Of a stretch of DNA of 64,000 nt, positions 37,905 to 49,075 are shown one piece after another. The stretch covers positions 15,791,528 through 15,855,527 of the forward strand of contig CM064681.1 in the NCBI GenBank assembly GCA_032717465.1. Reading direction: 5' to 3'. This DNA is from Coenobita brevimanus (Eukaryota > Arthropoda > Malacostraca > Decapoda > Coenobitidae). The notes beneath the pieces were generated by a model that was given only the letters and a program-made list of their open reading frames with translations, was not told the origin of the DNA and did no database searches. Each line of letters opens with the position of its first letter. The stretch's first letter is position 1. The position numbers and the translations under genes are program-made.

Positions 37905-39099
37905 ATGCTTTGTTCTGCAATAAACCACTACTCTGTGCAGCTGCGTCTACACCGTATTTATGTTCGTTTCAGCACAAAGCATCCACTGATCACCATATTG
38001 ACAGGGCAGGCTCCTAAGATTGTAGTTCCTGTAGACAAGACGATTGACTACATGCTCGACCGTGTATACCGCTGCAAAAGACACCAAGCCCCTCGACATC
38101 CCAGAGAAGGCCTTGAAGAATATGCTGGAGCTCTGCACGAAAGAAGCACCTTTCACTTGCCCAAGTGGTCAGAAACAGATCTACGGTGTAGCAATGGGCA
38201 TTCCCCTCGGAGTCCTGTTCGCTAATTTCTACGTGAGGACCATCGAATCGAAACTCCTAGATACTAGCCACCCCTGCCTATACTGCTGCTATGTCGACGA
38301 CATCTTCGTTCGTATCAAGGACCTTCAGGAGCTCCAGGACCTCAGACAGGGCTTCAACGATGTCTCTGGACTTAACTTCATCTATGAAAACGCCAACGAC
38401 GGAAGCCTCCCATTCCTTGACACTACTCTTCACTAAACACAACGTAGTATTCAAGACTACAATATTCACTAAGCCCACGAACAAAGGACTGCATGTATGG
38501 AGATAGTGAGTGCGGCAGACGTTACCTGCTCTCCACCATCAGCCTACATAAGGACAGCCCCTTTCTGGAATGATGAACACAAGGAACTAGATCACTTAAC
38601 TCAAGTCTTCATTAACAATGGCTACAATGACACTGACATACTTACGAGACACATGGACAAATGGTATACTCACCAAAACACCACTACACCCACAACCGAT
38701 GAACACATCAAGATATACTAGAGAATCCACATGTCTACAGGCTACAAGACAGATGAGATCATCAAGGACATTGTATACAGAAATGTACACCCTACAGACC
38801 TGGAACAACACATTGCCCTCATCATCTATAAAACAAAGAGAACAGCCCACCTTCTGCTTCGTAACCGACCCAGCGTGACCAAGACGCCCCTTCAGGAGGA
38901 CCATGTCATTTACCAGCCTAACTGCAACAGTGAGGAGTGCAAACCTCACTCATACATTGGAATGACATGGACCAGACTATCGAGGTGCCTCACCTGTCAC
39001 CTGCAGAATGGGACCATGAAGAACCACTACGCCACCCTACACACATCCCGCCTAACACAAGACTTGCATGAAATCATCAAAATAATAGACAGGAAATAA
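37905..39099 (+). pseudogene. Second Penelope-like element: RT and GIY-YIG remnants
   Basis: The frame 38044-38436 encodes LKNMLELCTKEAPFTCPSG, then YGVAMGIPLGVLFANFYV and the catalytic CCYVDDIFVRI, ending with PFLDTTLH. The frame 38731-39099 carries the nuclease block (CNSEECKPHSYIGMTWTRLS, then HLQNGTMKNHY). Motif wording differs clearly from the palindromic pair at 8-13 kb, so this is another Penelope-like family. Frameshifts and a missing RT N-terminus make it dead. Confidence 0.85.
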
Positions 39100-39298
39100 G
39101 ACCCTCACCGGCTCTTGTTTCTAGAGGCAATGTACTGTACATTATCAAAAAACAACCTACAATAAACACACAAGTCGAAGATTTTCCAGTCCTACTATGA
39201 TGAAAACTCCACATAAGCTTAACCAATGAAACAGCCAATGAGCCATCAGCTAGCTGATCAGCTCCACCCACCTGTCTCCGCATGATTCACCTGTATCA
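39100..39298. other. Non-coding region between Penelope relic and cold-shock frame
   Basis: Contains CCAAT-like sequence (AACCAATGAAAC near 39220) upstream of a TATA-like box. It may be the Penelope 3' region, the promoter of the next frame, or both. Confidence 0.35.
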
Positions 39299-39306
39299 TA
39301 TATAAG
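39299..39306 (+). promoter_or_regulatory. TATA-like box upstream of the cold-shock-domain frame
   Basis: TATATAAG lies 75 bp upstream of the ATG at 39374, with a CCAAT-like element about 75 bp further upstream. The arrangement is promoter-like, but function is inferred. Confidence 0.45.
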
Positions 39307-39373
39307 CAGCCACCCACGACAAAACCTTCAGGTCCCGATAGAGAGGGAGAGAGAGAGAGGATGACCGACAGCC

Positions 39374-40540
39374 ATGGTTGACACATCTCCTGCTATTGCC
39401 TGCGATGTGTTGAGGGGAGCATCCAGTAGACCACAGTCTCATGCGGCCCAGAAGATCAGAGGGACTGTGGTTTAGTTTAATGTCAGGGCGGAGTATGGCT
39501 TCATCAAGTGCCAGGATACTGGCATTGATGTTTATATGCCCACCAGGCTGTCGTTAAATCAAACCTACAGCACCTCCAACGCTCCCTTGGGGATGGAGAG
39601 ACAGTTGAGTTTAGTCTCCTTGGGACTCCTAAAGGTCCTGAGGCTCGGAATGTTACTGGACCAGGAAGTGTGGCCGTGCAGGGTTCTGCCCATGCATGGT
39701 GACATCTCACGGCCCGGGGACGCCAGGCCAGGGATCCTGTGAGTCCTGGGGAGATGAGCACTGTCATGGAGATGTGCATCATGATGGCAAAAGCTTTTTG
39801 AGGGGGTGACAAAGGGGCTCTGCACATTCTTCTACCCAAGATCTTTGAGGAGAACAGACTGCCTCTCCTTATCATCCCTGAGTGCTTCACCCATTATGTA
39901 CACTGTTTCTTACTGACGGGAGCACCGTACCCAGCAGCAGCAACCTACTGCCTCCCTCACAACATTGCGGAAGAGGCTGGGGCTGGCGGCTTCTCTCAAC
40001 AGGAGTGCCACCCCAATCACTGACTCGGCTCCAGACATGGACACGGCAAAGACCACAGCAGAAATTCACCATCCACTGTCAGAGACCAAGGAGGAGCGGG
40101 ACTCTTCTTCCTCCGTCTCCATGGCCGAGGATGTGTTGACCAGCTCCTCGGCCGAAGAGGAGGTCAATGAGTCCTCCCCTCCTCCGGCAATGGAGGGCAA
40201 CCCATCTCGCCCTACCATCATGGACCACAAGGATCAGCTGGACATGTCCTACCGACACTTCCTGGCCCTTGACACCCACATCCGGTTGTACCGGCTTGGA
40301 GCCACGATTTACTCCAACCTCTACGAACTGCTCTGGGCTGCCGACCTGGGTGAGAATCTGACCCATCTTGTTTGTCAGGGAGGAGGAGGTGCGTCTGGCC
40401 AATCTACGAGCCTTCTACCATATGTTGCCTCCACGTCTGGCCCCTCAGAACCGCCGTCATGTGCAGTGCTGGTGTGGCAATGAAGTGTTACCCTTCAACA
40501 TCTTATTTGGCCCTATTTCCCCTTACAGTGGGCAATGGCC
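39374..40540 (+). pseudogene. Cold-shock-domain (Y-box-like) reading frame, decayed, with unknown C-terminal part
   Basis: From an ATG in strong context (GCCATGG, 39374) the frame runs MVDTSPAIACDV and reaches a cold-shock domain: KIRGTVV, then FNVRAEYGFIKCQDTGIDVY. A TAG at 39473 sits where the family has the conserved tryptophan of GTVKWFN. A one-base loss in the G run near 39590 changes frame, and the next frame carries the GDGETVEF-like and EARNVTGPG blocks of Y-box domains. A further frame (39965-40483) is acidic/serine-rich and then reads YRHFLALDTHIRLYRLGATI, which I do not recognise; the tail in yet another frame has HVQCWCGNEVLPFN. Cold-shock domains bind single-stranded nucleic acid. 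It is intronless, with its own TATA-like box, so it could be a captured gene, a transposon ORF or a diverged retrocopy. Confidence 0.6.
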
Positions 40541-40776
40541 ATAAAGCCATAATCAAAATAAAAAAAAGAACCATCAGATACAGCCTGAAGATGGAAGAAG
40601 ATAGTTTCGAAATGTAGCTATCCTTTGTGGAACTCCTGAAGAAACTCCAAGAAGATAATTGAAATATTATGTGGCAAATAGAAACTATACATACGGGAAT
40701 CAATAAAGGAGAATGTGCCATAGCTTTCAACCTCATAAGCCTCCCCAAAAATATCCTTCCTGGCTACACCAACTTA
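40541..40776. other. Unassigned, with A-rich tract
   Basis: An A-run near 40558-40567 could be the tail of the preceding frame. CCTGAAGATG with CGAAATG nearby (40582-40615) faintly recalls Penelope-type termini, but too many core bases differ for a hammerhead call. Confidence 0.3.
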
Positions 40777-41537
40777 TGAGGTGCTACCCAAATGTTCTGG
40801 TAATTTGAATACTGTAGGAAAATAAGTTACCTTACCTCCTAGTTCTCACTGTCACCTTCCAAGTAGTCCCCTTGGGCACGTATGCGGTGGTCCTAGCATT
40901 TATTCTACGAGTCCGTGCATCCATGGAAGGCTTCAGGTGTGACGGTCTTGAGCACCTCCTGCGATTCTGTCTGGATCTCCTCAGTCGAGTCAAATCGATT
41001 CCCTTTCAGTCATAATTTCAGTTTGGGAAACAGGAAGAAAGTCGCAGGGGGCAAGGTCAGGAGAACAGTGTGGGTCGGGAATGACTACCGTGTTAGTGGA
41101 AGCCAGGAACTGCCGGACAACAATTGATGTGTGGGCGGGGGTGTTGTCATGATGCAGTACCCAGTCCTTGTTTTTCCACCGTTCTGGACGTTTGTGGCAG
41201 ATGTTCTCCCTCAGACGCTGCAAAACTCCACAGTAAAACTTTTCGATGACAGACTGACCGGATGTGATGAATCCCTTGTCAACGCTCCCTCGGATACTGA
41301 AGAAAACGATCAACATCAACTTGATATTGCTGTGCCATTGGTCCGCCATTGCAAAACCACCAAACCACCTACACACCACGTTACAATAGTAAGCATAGCT
41401 CAACAACACGTCCGCTCACAGACATGGCCAGGGACACTCTGATGCACAAGGGGTACTGCTGACTCCTCCTAATAGCAAAAGGCAAAAACGGATGGCTCCC
41501 TCTGCTCAAATTCCTGGAACTTTTGGGTAGCACCTCA
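40777..41537 (-). mobile_element. Internally deleted mariner-like element with clear terminal repeats
   Basis: Terminal inverted repeats of about 32 bp start TGAGGTGCTACCCAAA at both ends with four mismatches, and TA lies on both sides (40775-40776, 41538-41539). The length of 761 bp is just over half that of a normal mariner. On the minus strand, 41409-40990 encodes the second half of the transposase with HHDNTPAHTS and SPDLAPCDF (second and third catalytic aspartates). The helix-turn-helix region and the first catalytic block are missing. It was inserted at the 3' edge of the decayed LINE at 41538-43455. Confidence 0.9.
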
Positions 41538-43455
41538 TACCTAGTCCACAGCTGAACAAAGGCCTCCCCAACCTTTTCCACGAATTCCTTGACTGAACCA
41601 ATCTTTGCCACGTTTTCCCTGCAAATTTCTCTATCTCATCTCTCCATCTCCTGTCTGGCCTTTTTCTCCTACGCTTACAATTTCTTTGTGTCCAGTCAGT
41701 CAGCATCTTGCTCCATCGGTTATCCCTTATTCTTCCTGTATGGCCTGCCCACCTCCCTTTCTGTTCTTAATACCTTCTATAATATATTTGACTTTAGTCT
41801 GCTCTCTCACCCAAGTTGATCTTTCCCTGTCTCTTAAAGATATTCCCAACATTGACCTTTCCATTGCTCTCTGAGAACGGATTAATTTATTTCCCATTGA
41901 TTTTGTCAGTTGCCTGGTCTCACAAACATATGCCATAGCTGGAATTATACATTCGTTATATACTTTTCGTTTCATACAAACTGGCAAGCTACTTTCATAA
42001 TGTCTCTATGTTTACCGAAAGCTTTCCATCTAATTGTAATTCGTCTTTTTATTTTGCTGTCATGATCTTTCGTTAATTTTAGTATTTGCCCAAGTAGTTG
42101 TACTCCACAACTTCTTCAAGAATTTCATCGCTTAATCTGATGACGCTCTTTGGTGTTTGTGGATTAAACATTGCTTTAGTTTTACTGTGGTTCATCTTTA
42201 GTCCTACTTTCAGACATTCTCTGTTCAGGTCATTTAACATTTCTTGCAATGCCTCCGCTGTTTCTGAGATTAGGACAATGTCATCTGCAAATCTTAAATG
42301 GTTTTGCTTTTCTCCATCTATGTTCACTCCTTTGTTTTCCCAGTCTAGTTTTTTGAAAATACTTTCTAGGCATGCTGTAAATAATTAGGGTGAAATTGTA
42401 TCTCCCTGACACACGCCTTTCTCAATCTTAATTTTTTCCGAGTCCTTATGTAATTTAACTGTAGCAGTTCCCTCTGTATATATGTTTTCGTGCAATTTTA
42501 CAATGTTCTCATTCACTCCTTGTTCTCGCAATGAATTTATAATTGCTATGTGCTCCACTCAATCAAAAGCCTTTTTGTAATCAACAAATCCTAAGCACAG
42601 TGGTTTGTTATATTCTGTAGTTTTCTCATTTAGCTGATTCATTGTTTGTAGATGATCAGTGGTCGAATACCCGCTTCGGAATCCGGACTGTTCACGAGGT
42701 TGGTTTTCCTCCAAAATTGTTATTCTGTTCGTAAGGACTTTCGTGAAGTGTTTGTAAATGACTGATAATAAGCTAATGGGTCAATAGTTACTAAGATCTG
42801 TTAAGTCACCTTTTTGTAGAGTAAAATAACTATTGCATTACACCATGTTTTGGGATTTTTTTTGTTTTATACAGTGGGTATATAAGTGAGCAAGCCTATT
42901 TTGTACTTCTACTCCTGCATCCATCAGTAAAAAAGTTACTGCTCCATCTTCCCCGCGGAGCCTTCCCTCTTTCCTTATTTTTAAAACCAATATTTACTTC
43001 GTCTGGTGTTACCTCAGATATTTCACTTGTGTCAACTGAAAAGTTAGCTGATGGTACAACTGTCTTTGATGCATACAGTTCTTTGTAAAATTCTTCAACT
43101 CTCTTCACCATCTTTTCTCTGCATTTAATGATTTCACCGTTTTTTCTTTTTTTTTTCTTTCAGAGATGTCATTTGTTGCTTTCCTCGCACCATTTTACTT
43201 CGGACCTGTTTCAGACTTTTTCCATTATTGATGGTTTCTTTGATCTGATCGATGTTTCTTTCTTTTTTCTTTCCTTTGTCTTTTGTTGATAAGCTTCTAT
43301 AATTCCGTTCGTTCTATTTCGTCTTTGTTTGTACTTTCATTTCTTTTCGTTTTTTCATAAGCTCGAGTGTCTTTTCTGAATATTTCTTGGCTTTGATTGT
43401 ACTAGGTTTTCCTACTACCTCCGCTGATTCTCTTAGCACTTATGTTAGTCTGTCA
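41538..43455 (-). pseudogene. Decayed LINE (endonuclease/reverse transcriptase type), RT and 3' part
   Basis: On the minus strand the order is as follows: an upstream basic region near 43400-43130, a VEEFYKELYASKT linker block (42896-43111), the RT active site LRFADDIVLISET (42079-42327) with LKMNHSKTKAMFN, then KRKVYNECIIPAMAY and MERSMLGISLRDRERST (41727-41987). The C-terminal block DEIEKFAGKTWQRLVQSRNS is at 41506-41706. These are standard landmarks of a widespread arthropod LINE protein. Numerous frameshifts and stops show age. The 5' end stops at an (AT)n array near 43460, and the 3' end is cut by the mariner insertion. Confidence 0.87.
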
Positions 43456-43460
43456 TTCAG

Positions 43461-43530
<70 letters not shown>

Positions 43531-43547
43531 ATCAACCTGTCCATATA

Positions 43548-43646
<99 letters not shown>

Positions 43647-43663
43647 ATCAACCTGTCCATATA

Positions 43664-43722
<59 letters not shown>

Positions 43723-43776
43723 AATAGATAGATAGATAGATAGATGTAGAAAGATAGATAAATGGAGATATACGAG

Positions 43777-43863
<87 letters not shown>

Positions 43864-43925
43864 TAAAGATATAGATAGATAGATAGATAGATTGATTGAT
43901 GGATAGATAGGTAGATAAACGAGTA
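43461..43925. repeat. (AT)n / (GATA)n compound microsatellite
   Basis: Two AT blocks are separated by duplicated spacers reading GTCTATCAACCTGTCCATAT (about 43527 and 43643). GATA-rich blocks follow. Confidence 0.95.
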
Positions 43926-46221
43926 TATCTCCTCCGATCATAACCTTGTTACCTTAACGTGTCCTATCTCTCCGGCATGGCCTGTGGACCCTCGGAAGAG
44001 ACGTCGCCGGTGGCACTTTGGAGCTGCGGATTGGGAGGCCCTCAGGCAGTACTTCTTTGATTTTCCCTGGTATGATTATTACTTCCATGGCCGAGAGCCA
44101 TCTGAGTGTGCCTTGCGCATTACGGAGGTTATTCTATCAGGCATGGAAGCATACATTCCTTTCTCATATCCTTTGACTAATGCAAGAAAGCCTTGGTTTA
44201 ATCACGCTTGTTCTAATGCCATTCGCAACAAGGAGATGGCCAATAAAACGTACCGGAGCCAACCTACCCCTGAATCACATCTTTGCTTATGTTTCTGCCC
44301 GGAATCGTGCTATGTCTGTTCTTCGCTCTGCTAAAAATGATTTCATCCGTACTAAATGCTCTCAACTCTCCAACTCGAATTCTTCCCGTTCCTTCTGGCA
44401 CCTTGTCAAAAACCTTTCTAACAACTTTAACTCATCATCCTTCCCTCCTCATTTCAATTCTGATGGCTCTGTAGTTATTTCTTCTACTGATAAAGCAGAT
44501 CTGTTTGCTCAGACTTTCTCCTCCAATTCCACCTTAGATGATTCCGGTGCTGTTCCTCCATCACTTTCCCCCTCTGACTTCCTCATGAGTGATATTAAAG
44601 TTTCTTCAGCTGATGTATTTTCTGCCATCACAGGCCTCAATACTACAAGGCATATGGGCCTGATGGAGTCCCTCCTGTTGTCCTCAAGAACTGTGCTTCT
44701 GTGCTTACACCCTGCCAAGGTAAACTCTTTCGTCTTTGTCTTTTAACTTGTACCTTTCCTTCTTGCTGGAAGTTTGCTCTCATTCAGCCAGTCCCAAAGA
44801 AGGTGACCATTCCCATCCCTCTAACTATCGTCCAATTGCTTTAACATCCTGTGTCTCAAATGTTTTCAAGTCGATTCTTAACAGAAAATTTTTGAAGCAT
44901 CTTTCCTATCACAACCTTCTTTCTCATCGTCAGTATGGGTTCCGTGAGGGACACTCCACTAGCGGTCTTCTCACCTACCTTTCAGACTCCTGGTCATCTT
45001 TCAGGACTTTGGCGAAAGCTTTGCCATTGCACTTGACATCTCAGAGGCTTTCGATTGAGTCTGGCATAAATCTTTAATTTCCAAACTGCCCTCTTACGGT
45101 TTCTATCCTTCTATCTGTGCCTTCATCTCTAGCTTCCTTTCTGGTCGTTCTATAGCTGCTGTTGTAGACGGCCATCGTTCTTCTCCTAGATCTATTAACA
45201 GTGGTGTTCCTCAGGGCTCTGTCCTATCACCAGCTCTCTTTCTTTTATTCATCATTGATCTTCTAAGCTGTACATCTAATCCTATCCACTCGTATGCTGA
45301 TGATTCAACCCTTCACCTTTCCATTCGGTTCCGACAACGTCCATCTCAGCAGTTACTTCAACAAACAAGGGATGAGGCTATGGCACACCTAATGTCTGAC
45401 TTGGCTCGTATCTCTGACTGGGGTAAAAACAATTTTGTTTTTAATGCATCAAAGACTCAGTTTTTACATCCATCAACCCGTCAAAATCTTCCACAGGAGT
45501 ACCCACTAATTTATAATAATATCCAGCTCAATCCTGCATCATTCTTGAACATGCTTGGGATTTCATTCACTAGGGACTTACCTTGGAAAGATCATATTGC
45601 ATCTCTTGTGAAATCTGTTTCCAAGAGATTAGGTGTGCTAAGCGGACTCCGTGCCTTCTTAACCCCTGCACAGTTGTTGACTTTATACACGGGTTTTATT
45701 CGCCCCTGTTTAGAGTACAACTCTCATGTGTGGGGAGGCTCCCCACATACAGATCTTCTCAATAGGGTGGAGTCAAAGGCTTTTCGTCTCATCAGCACTC
45801 CTCCTCTTACTGGCTCCCTTCAACCTCTGTCTCTTCGATCCACTGTTGCCTCTTTATCTCTTTTCTATCGCTACTTCAATGGTCATTGCTCCTCTGAACT
45901 GTCTGCTTGCATCCCTCCACCTCTACGACGGGCGCGTAGAACCCGTCTAACAACAAACGCTCATCCCCATTCTGTCCAACTCTCTAATGCAGGAGTTAAC
46001 CGTTACTCCCAGTCTTTCATTTATGCAACATCAACTCTGTAACTGTTTCCCTCTGTCTGTATTTCCTACTTCCTATGATCTCCAGTCTTTTAAACGTAGT
46101 GTGTCCAGGCATCTCGAAATGAATGGATCTTGAATTTGGCTCTCTCTTGTATTGTTTTTGTTTTTTCTTGAATGGAGCGTTCATTTGGGCTCGGCCTTTG
46201 GTTCGTTTTTCCTCGCATATT
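43926..46221 (+). mobile_element. Jockey-like LINE, copy A2 (5'-truncated, frameshifted)
   Basis: It begins inside the endonuclease domain with the SDHNLV block at about 43935 and runs through RT: RPIALTSCVSNVFKS near 44830, LDISEAF near 45040, GVPQGSVLSPALF near 45205, YADDSTLH near 45294, then the long frame 45380-46042 with NASKTQFL, WKDHIASLVKSVSKRLG and RPCLEYNSHVWGG. The coding region shifts frame at least three times. Its 3' non-coding end matches copy A1 at 4975-5059. The insertion sits between GATA repeats upstream and TATC repeats downstream. Confidence 0.88.
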
Positions 46222-46222
46222 A

Positions 46223-46321
<99 letters not shown>

Positions 46322-46439
46322 TGTATGTATATATATATATATATATATAAAATTATGTATGTATGTATCTATCTATCTATGTGTCTATGTATCTGTCTAT
46401 CTATCTATCTGTCCATATCTATCTATCTATCTATGTCTG

Positions 46440-46476
<37 letters not shown>

Positions 46477-46541
46477 GTCTATCTATCTATCTAATCTATA
46501 TCTATGTCTATCTATCTATCTATCTATCTATATATATATAT

Positions 46542-46576
<35 letters not shown>
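46222..46576. repeat. (TATC)n / (AT)n / (AC)n compound microsatellite
   Basis: Starts directly at the 3' end of the LINE and ends with an (AC)n run at about 46545-46576. Confidence 0.95.
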
Positions 46577-46578
<2 letters not shown>

Positions 46579-46924
46579 GTGTCACAGTTGACGTGCCAAC
46601 TTTAGTAAATGTATGAGTAAAGGTGGAGGGAGTACGAGGGAGAAAAATGCTGAGGATGAGGTGAAGGGACAGGGTCGAGAAGTACTATATATAAATGAGA
46701 GCGGTATGAGCTTAAGGGAGGATAGACTCATAGCTAATGGCAGGATGTCATTGAGATGATCTGCAGGATAATGGCACCTAGCGATGGGTAGGAACATACT
46801 TATGTACCATGAATCCTCTCTCCTGTGGAAGTTGTTTTAACAGATTCTTGCCACTACCATATAGACCCAATAAGATCATTAAAACATCTTTGTGATAGTG
46901 GCAGTAGTAGCAGTAATAGTAGTA
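46577..46924. other. Unassigned sequence
   Basis: No gene or repeat recognised. It ends at the TTAA that bounds the piggyBac-like element. Confidence 0.4.
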
Positions 46925-47269
46925 TTAACCCTCTCGCACACACATAAGTTTCAGTAAGTTTCATGGCACACAATTTTACTCGACTGGCTGCCCGGCCAGC
47001 CATCCAGGGCAGTTGAAAACATGTATTCTCGCCATATTTTCCCTCGCAAACCTCAATATACTGCCATAAAACCTACATCATCTTATTCGTTGATGTGTGT
47101 TCTAGCTGATAAGCAGAGAGAGAGAAAAAAAAGGAGAACATGAATAAAACTACATTAGCCCGCCATGAATAAACATTTTGCAATGTCAATCTCAATTTCC
47201 AACATCAGAATTCGAATGCTTTCCATCATACAGAAAAATGTTATTAAAGTTTTGATAGAGAATTTCATC

Positions 47270-48230
47270 AGCTTTCAAAAGAGCTTTGTCCGGTTTTGGT
47301 ACGATTTGTAATTTTCGAGAAAATAGCCAAAAACTGAAAGCCACTAAAAAAAAAAAAAAAAAATTGTTCACGGAGCTCTACTGCAAAACTTTTCTCTCAC
47401 ACGTTATGTTTTTTATTTCATAATATTTTGTAGAATTTCATGGGCTTTCTCATGGTAACCACCTTTTTTTGATAGGACTCACAGTTTCCGAGTAAATCTA
47501 AAAAAACTACTGGATACTCAAGGCCATCCTGCACTATCGTCATGCACGAACAGCAAACGCTATTTTCCTGCCTACGTAACGAGGACTTTTTATCAGAGAT
47601 ATTACATTGCTATGTCCTGTACATACTTAGGATATACTGCTCTTTATCATGGTTCTCACAGGAAATCGATACGTCCAAAAGTTTTCGAGTAATTGGCTGA
47701 CAAAGTGAGATTACTCTTCCGAGCACTTGCTACTTTTACAAGCGAGAAAAAAAAAACACTTTGTTCCCCCGCCTTTTCCTACAAAACTTGCTTCCAAAGG
47801 CTTATATTTTGATAATGAACATACGTATACATCAATGATCTTTATCATGGTTCTTACAGGAAATTGATACGTCCAATAGTTTTTGAGTAAGTGGCCGACA
47901 AAGTGAGATTATTCCTCCAACCTCTGGCTACTTTTACCGCAAGTGAGAAAAAAACACACTCTGTTTCCCCGCCTTTTCCTACAAAATATGCTCCCAGAGG
48001 CTTATATTTTGGTAATGACATACATTTAATTCACTGATCTTTATCATGGTTCTTACAGGAAGTCGATACGTCCAATAGTTTTTGAGTAATAAGACAAACA
48101 AAGCTAGATTACTCTTCTGATCGCTACCTAGTTTTACCGCAAGCGGAAAAAAAAAAACACTGTCTTCCCCTCCCCCCTTTGCCTGAAGACTATGCTCGCA
48201 AAGCCTTTTTTTTTTTTTTTTTTAATGTAC
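47270..48230. repeat. ~195-bp degenerate tandem units inside the piggyBac-like 3' region
   Basis: Five units can be aligned by a TTTTCGAGTAA-like core at about 47313, 47486, 47681, 47879 and 48077 (spacing 173-198 bp). The last three also share CTTTATCATGGTTCTTACAGG. Two diverged units in inverted orientation lie in the non-autonomous element at 24503 and 24670. Confidence 0.75.
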
Positions 48231-48478
48231 AGACCGTAAAATCTCCAAGGGTTGTTTTTATAGTGTTATAACCTACCTCTTTTTTCTAGTTACTGCTAAT
48301 GAAGCTGCACTTTCTGTCATATGTGTAATATCTGGAACAAAATGGTTATTTGTGTGAAAACTATAGGGGTATTGATAACACATCAATATACAAATCAACA
48401 AAATTTGGAAAACTCACTTCCTTCAGGGATGTTGAGCTGCTTGCAGGACATTGTGGGATTTCAAGATGAGGAATTATG

Positions 48479-48480
<2 letters not shown>

Positions 48481-48532
<52 letters not shown>
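48481..48532. repeat. (TG)n microsatellite
   Basis: A pure GT/TG run of about 26 units, just past the transposase C-terminal end. Confidence 0.97.
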
Positions 48533-48534
<2 letters not shown>

Positions 48535-48859
48535 ATGTACGCTCCAGTAGGGAATACTTCGCTCAGTATAATACCGTTCGAAGCAATCACCCACGCAAAG
48601 AGGCACATCACAAACAGGACATATGTGACTTGTGTCCCTCCTCATCTTCGCCAGGCCACACAGGACGCACTGGAGCCTCCTCCGATTGGGGATCCTCTCC
48701 CGTCGATGGCCCAGTGTGTGATCCATCTGCACTCTATTGTTGATGACTCTCCAATGCTTAGTTGGATGTCTTCCTGGTATTCCCCGGTCCTGTCATCCCG
48801 GAGGTGCAGCTGCAGGGCCGGGCATGGCAGTGGCAGCAGGTTCTCTTGACGGACCAGGA

Positions 48860-49075
48860 ACTGCTGAAGATGGTCGTCTCGGTACCCGTGGTGGTCCTGC
48901 AGGCAATGGTGGTATTGGCTCCTGTGCTGGTCCTGCTCCTTGAGGTGGTGGTGTTCGCACCTGTGCTGGTGCTGGTCCAGGAGATGGTGCTGGCCCAGGA
49001 GACAGTGGTGCTGGCACCTGTGCTGGTGCTGGCACAGGTGCCGCAAGTGCTGGAGGTCCTGCTGGCCGTCGGGTT
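48860..49075 (-). repeat. GC-rich coding minisatellite in the transposase (Pro/Ala linker)
   Basis: Units built on CTGTGCTGGTGCTGG-like sequence repeat between the catalytic core and the cysteine-rich tail. In the frame shared with the tail they encode PAPAQVPAP-like stretches, and in another frame His/Gln-rich stretches. Confidence 0.7.

Noticed and set aside
40582..40620. Third hammerhead ribozyme
   Set aside because: The first box reads CTGAAGA instead of CTGATGA, and no stem II can be drawn before CGAAA.
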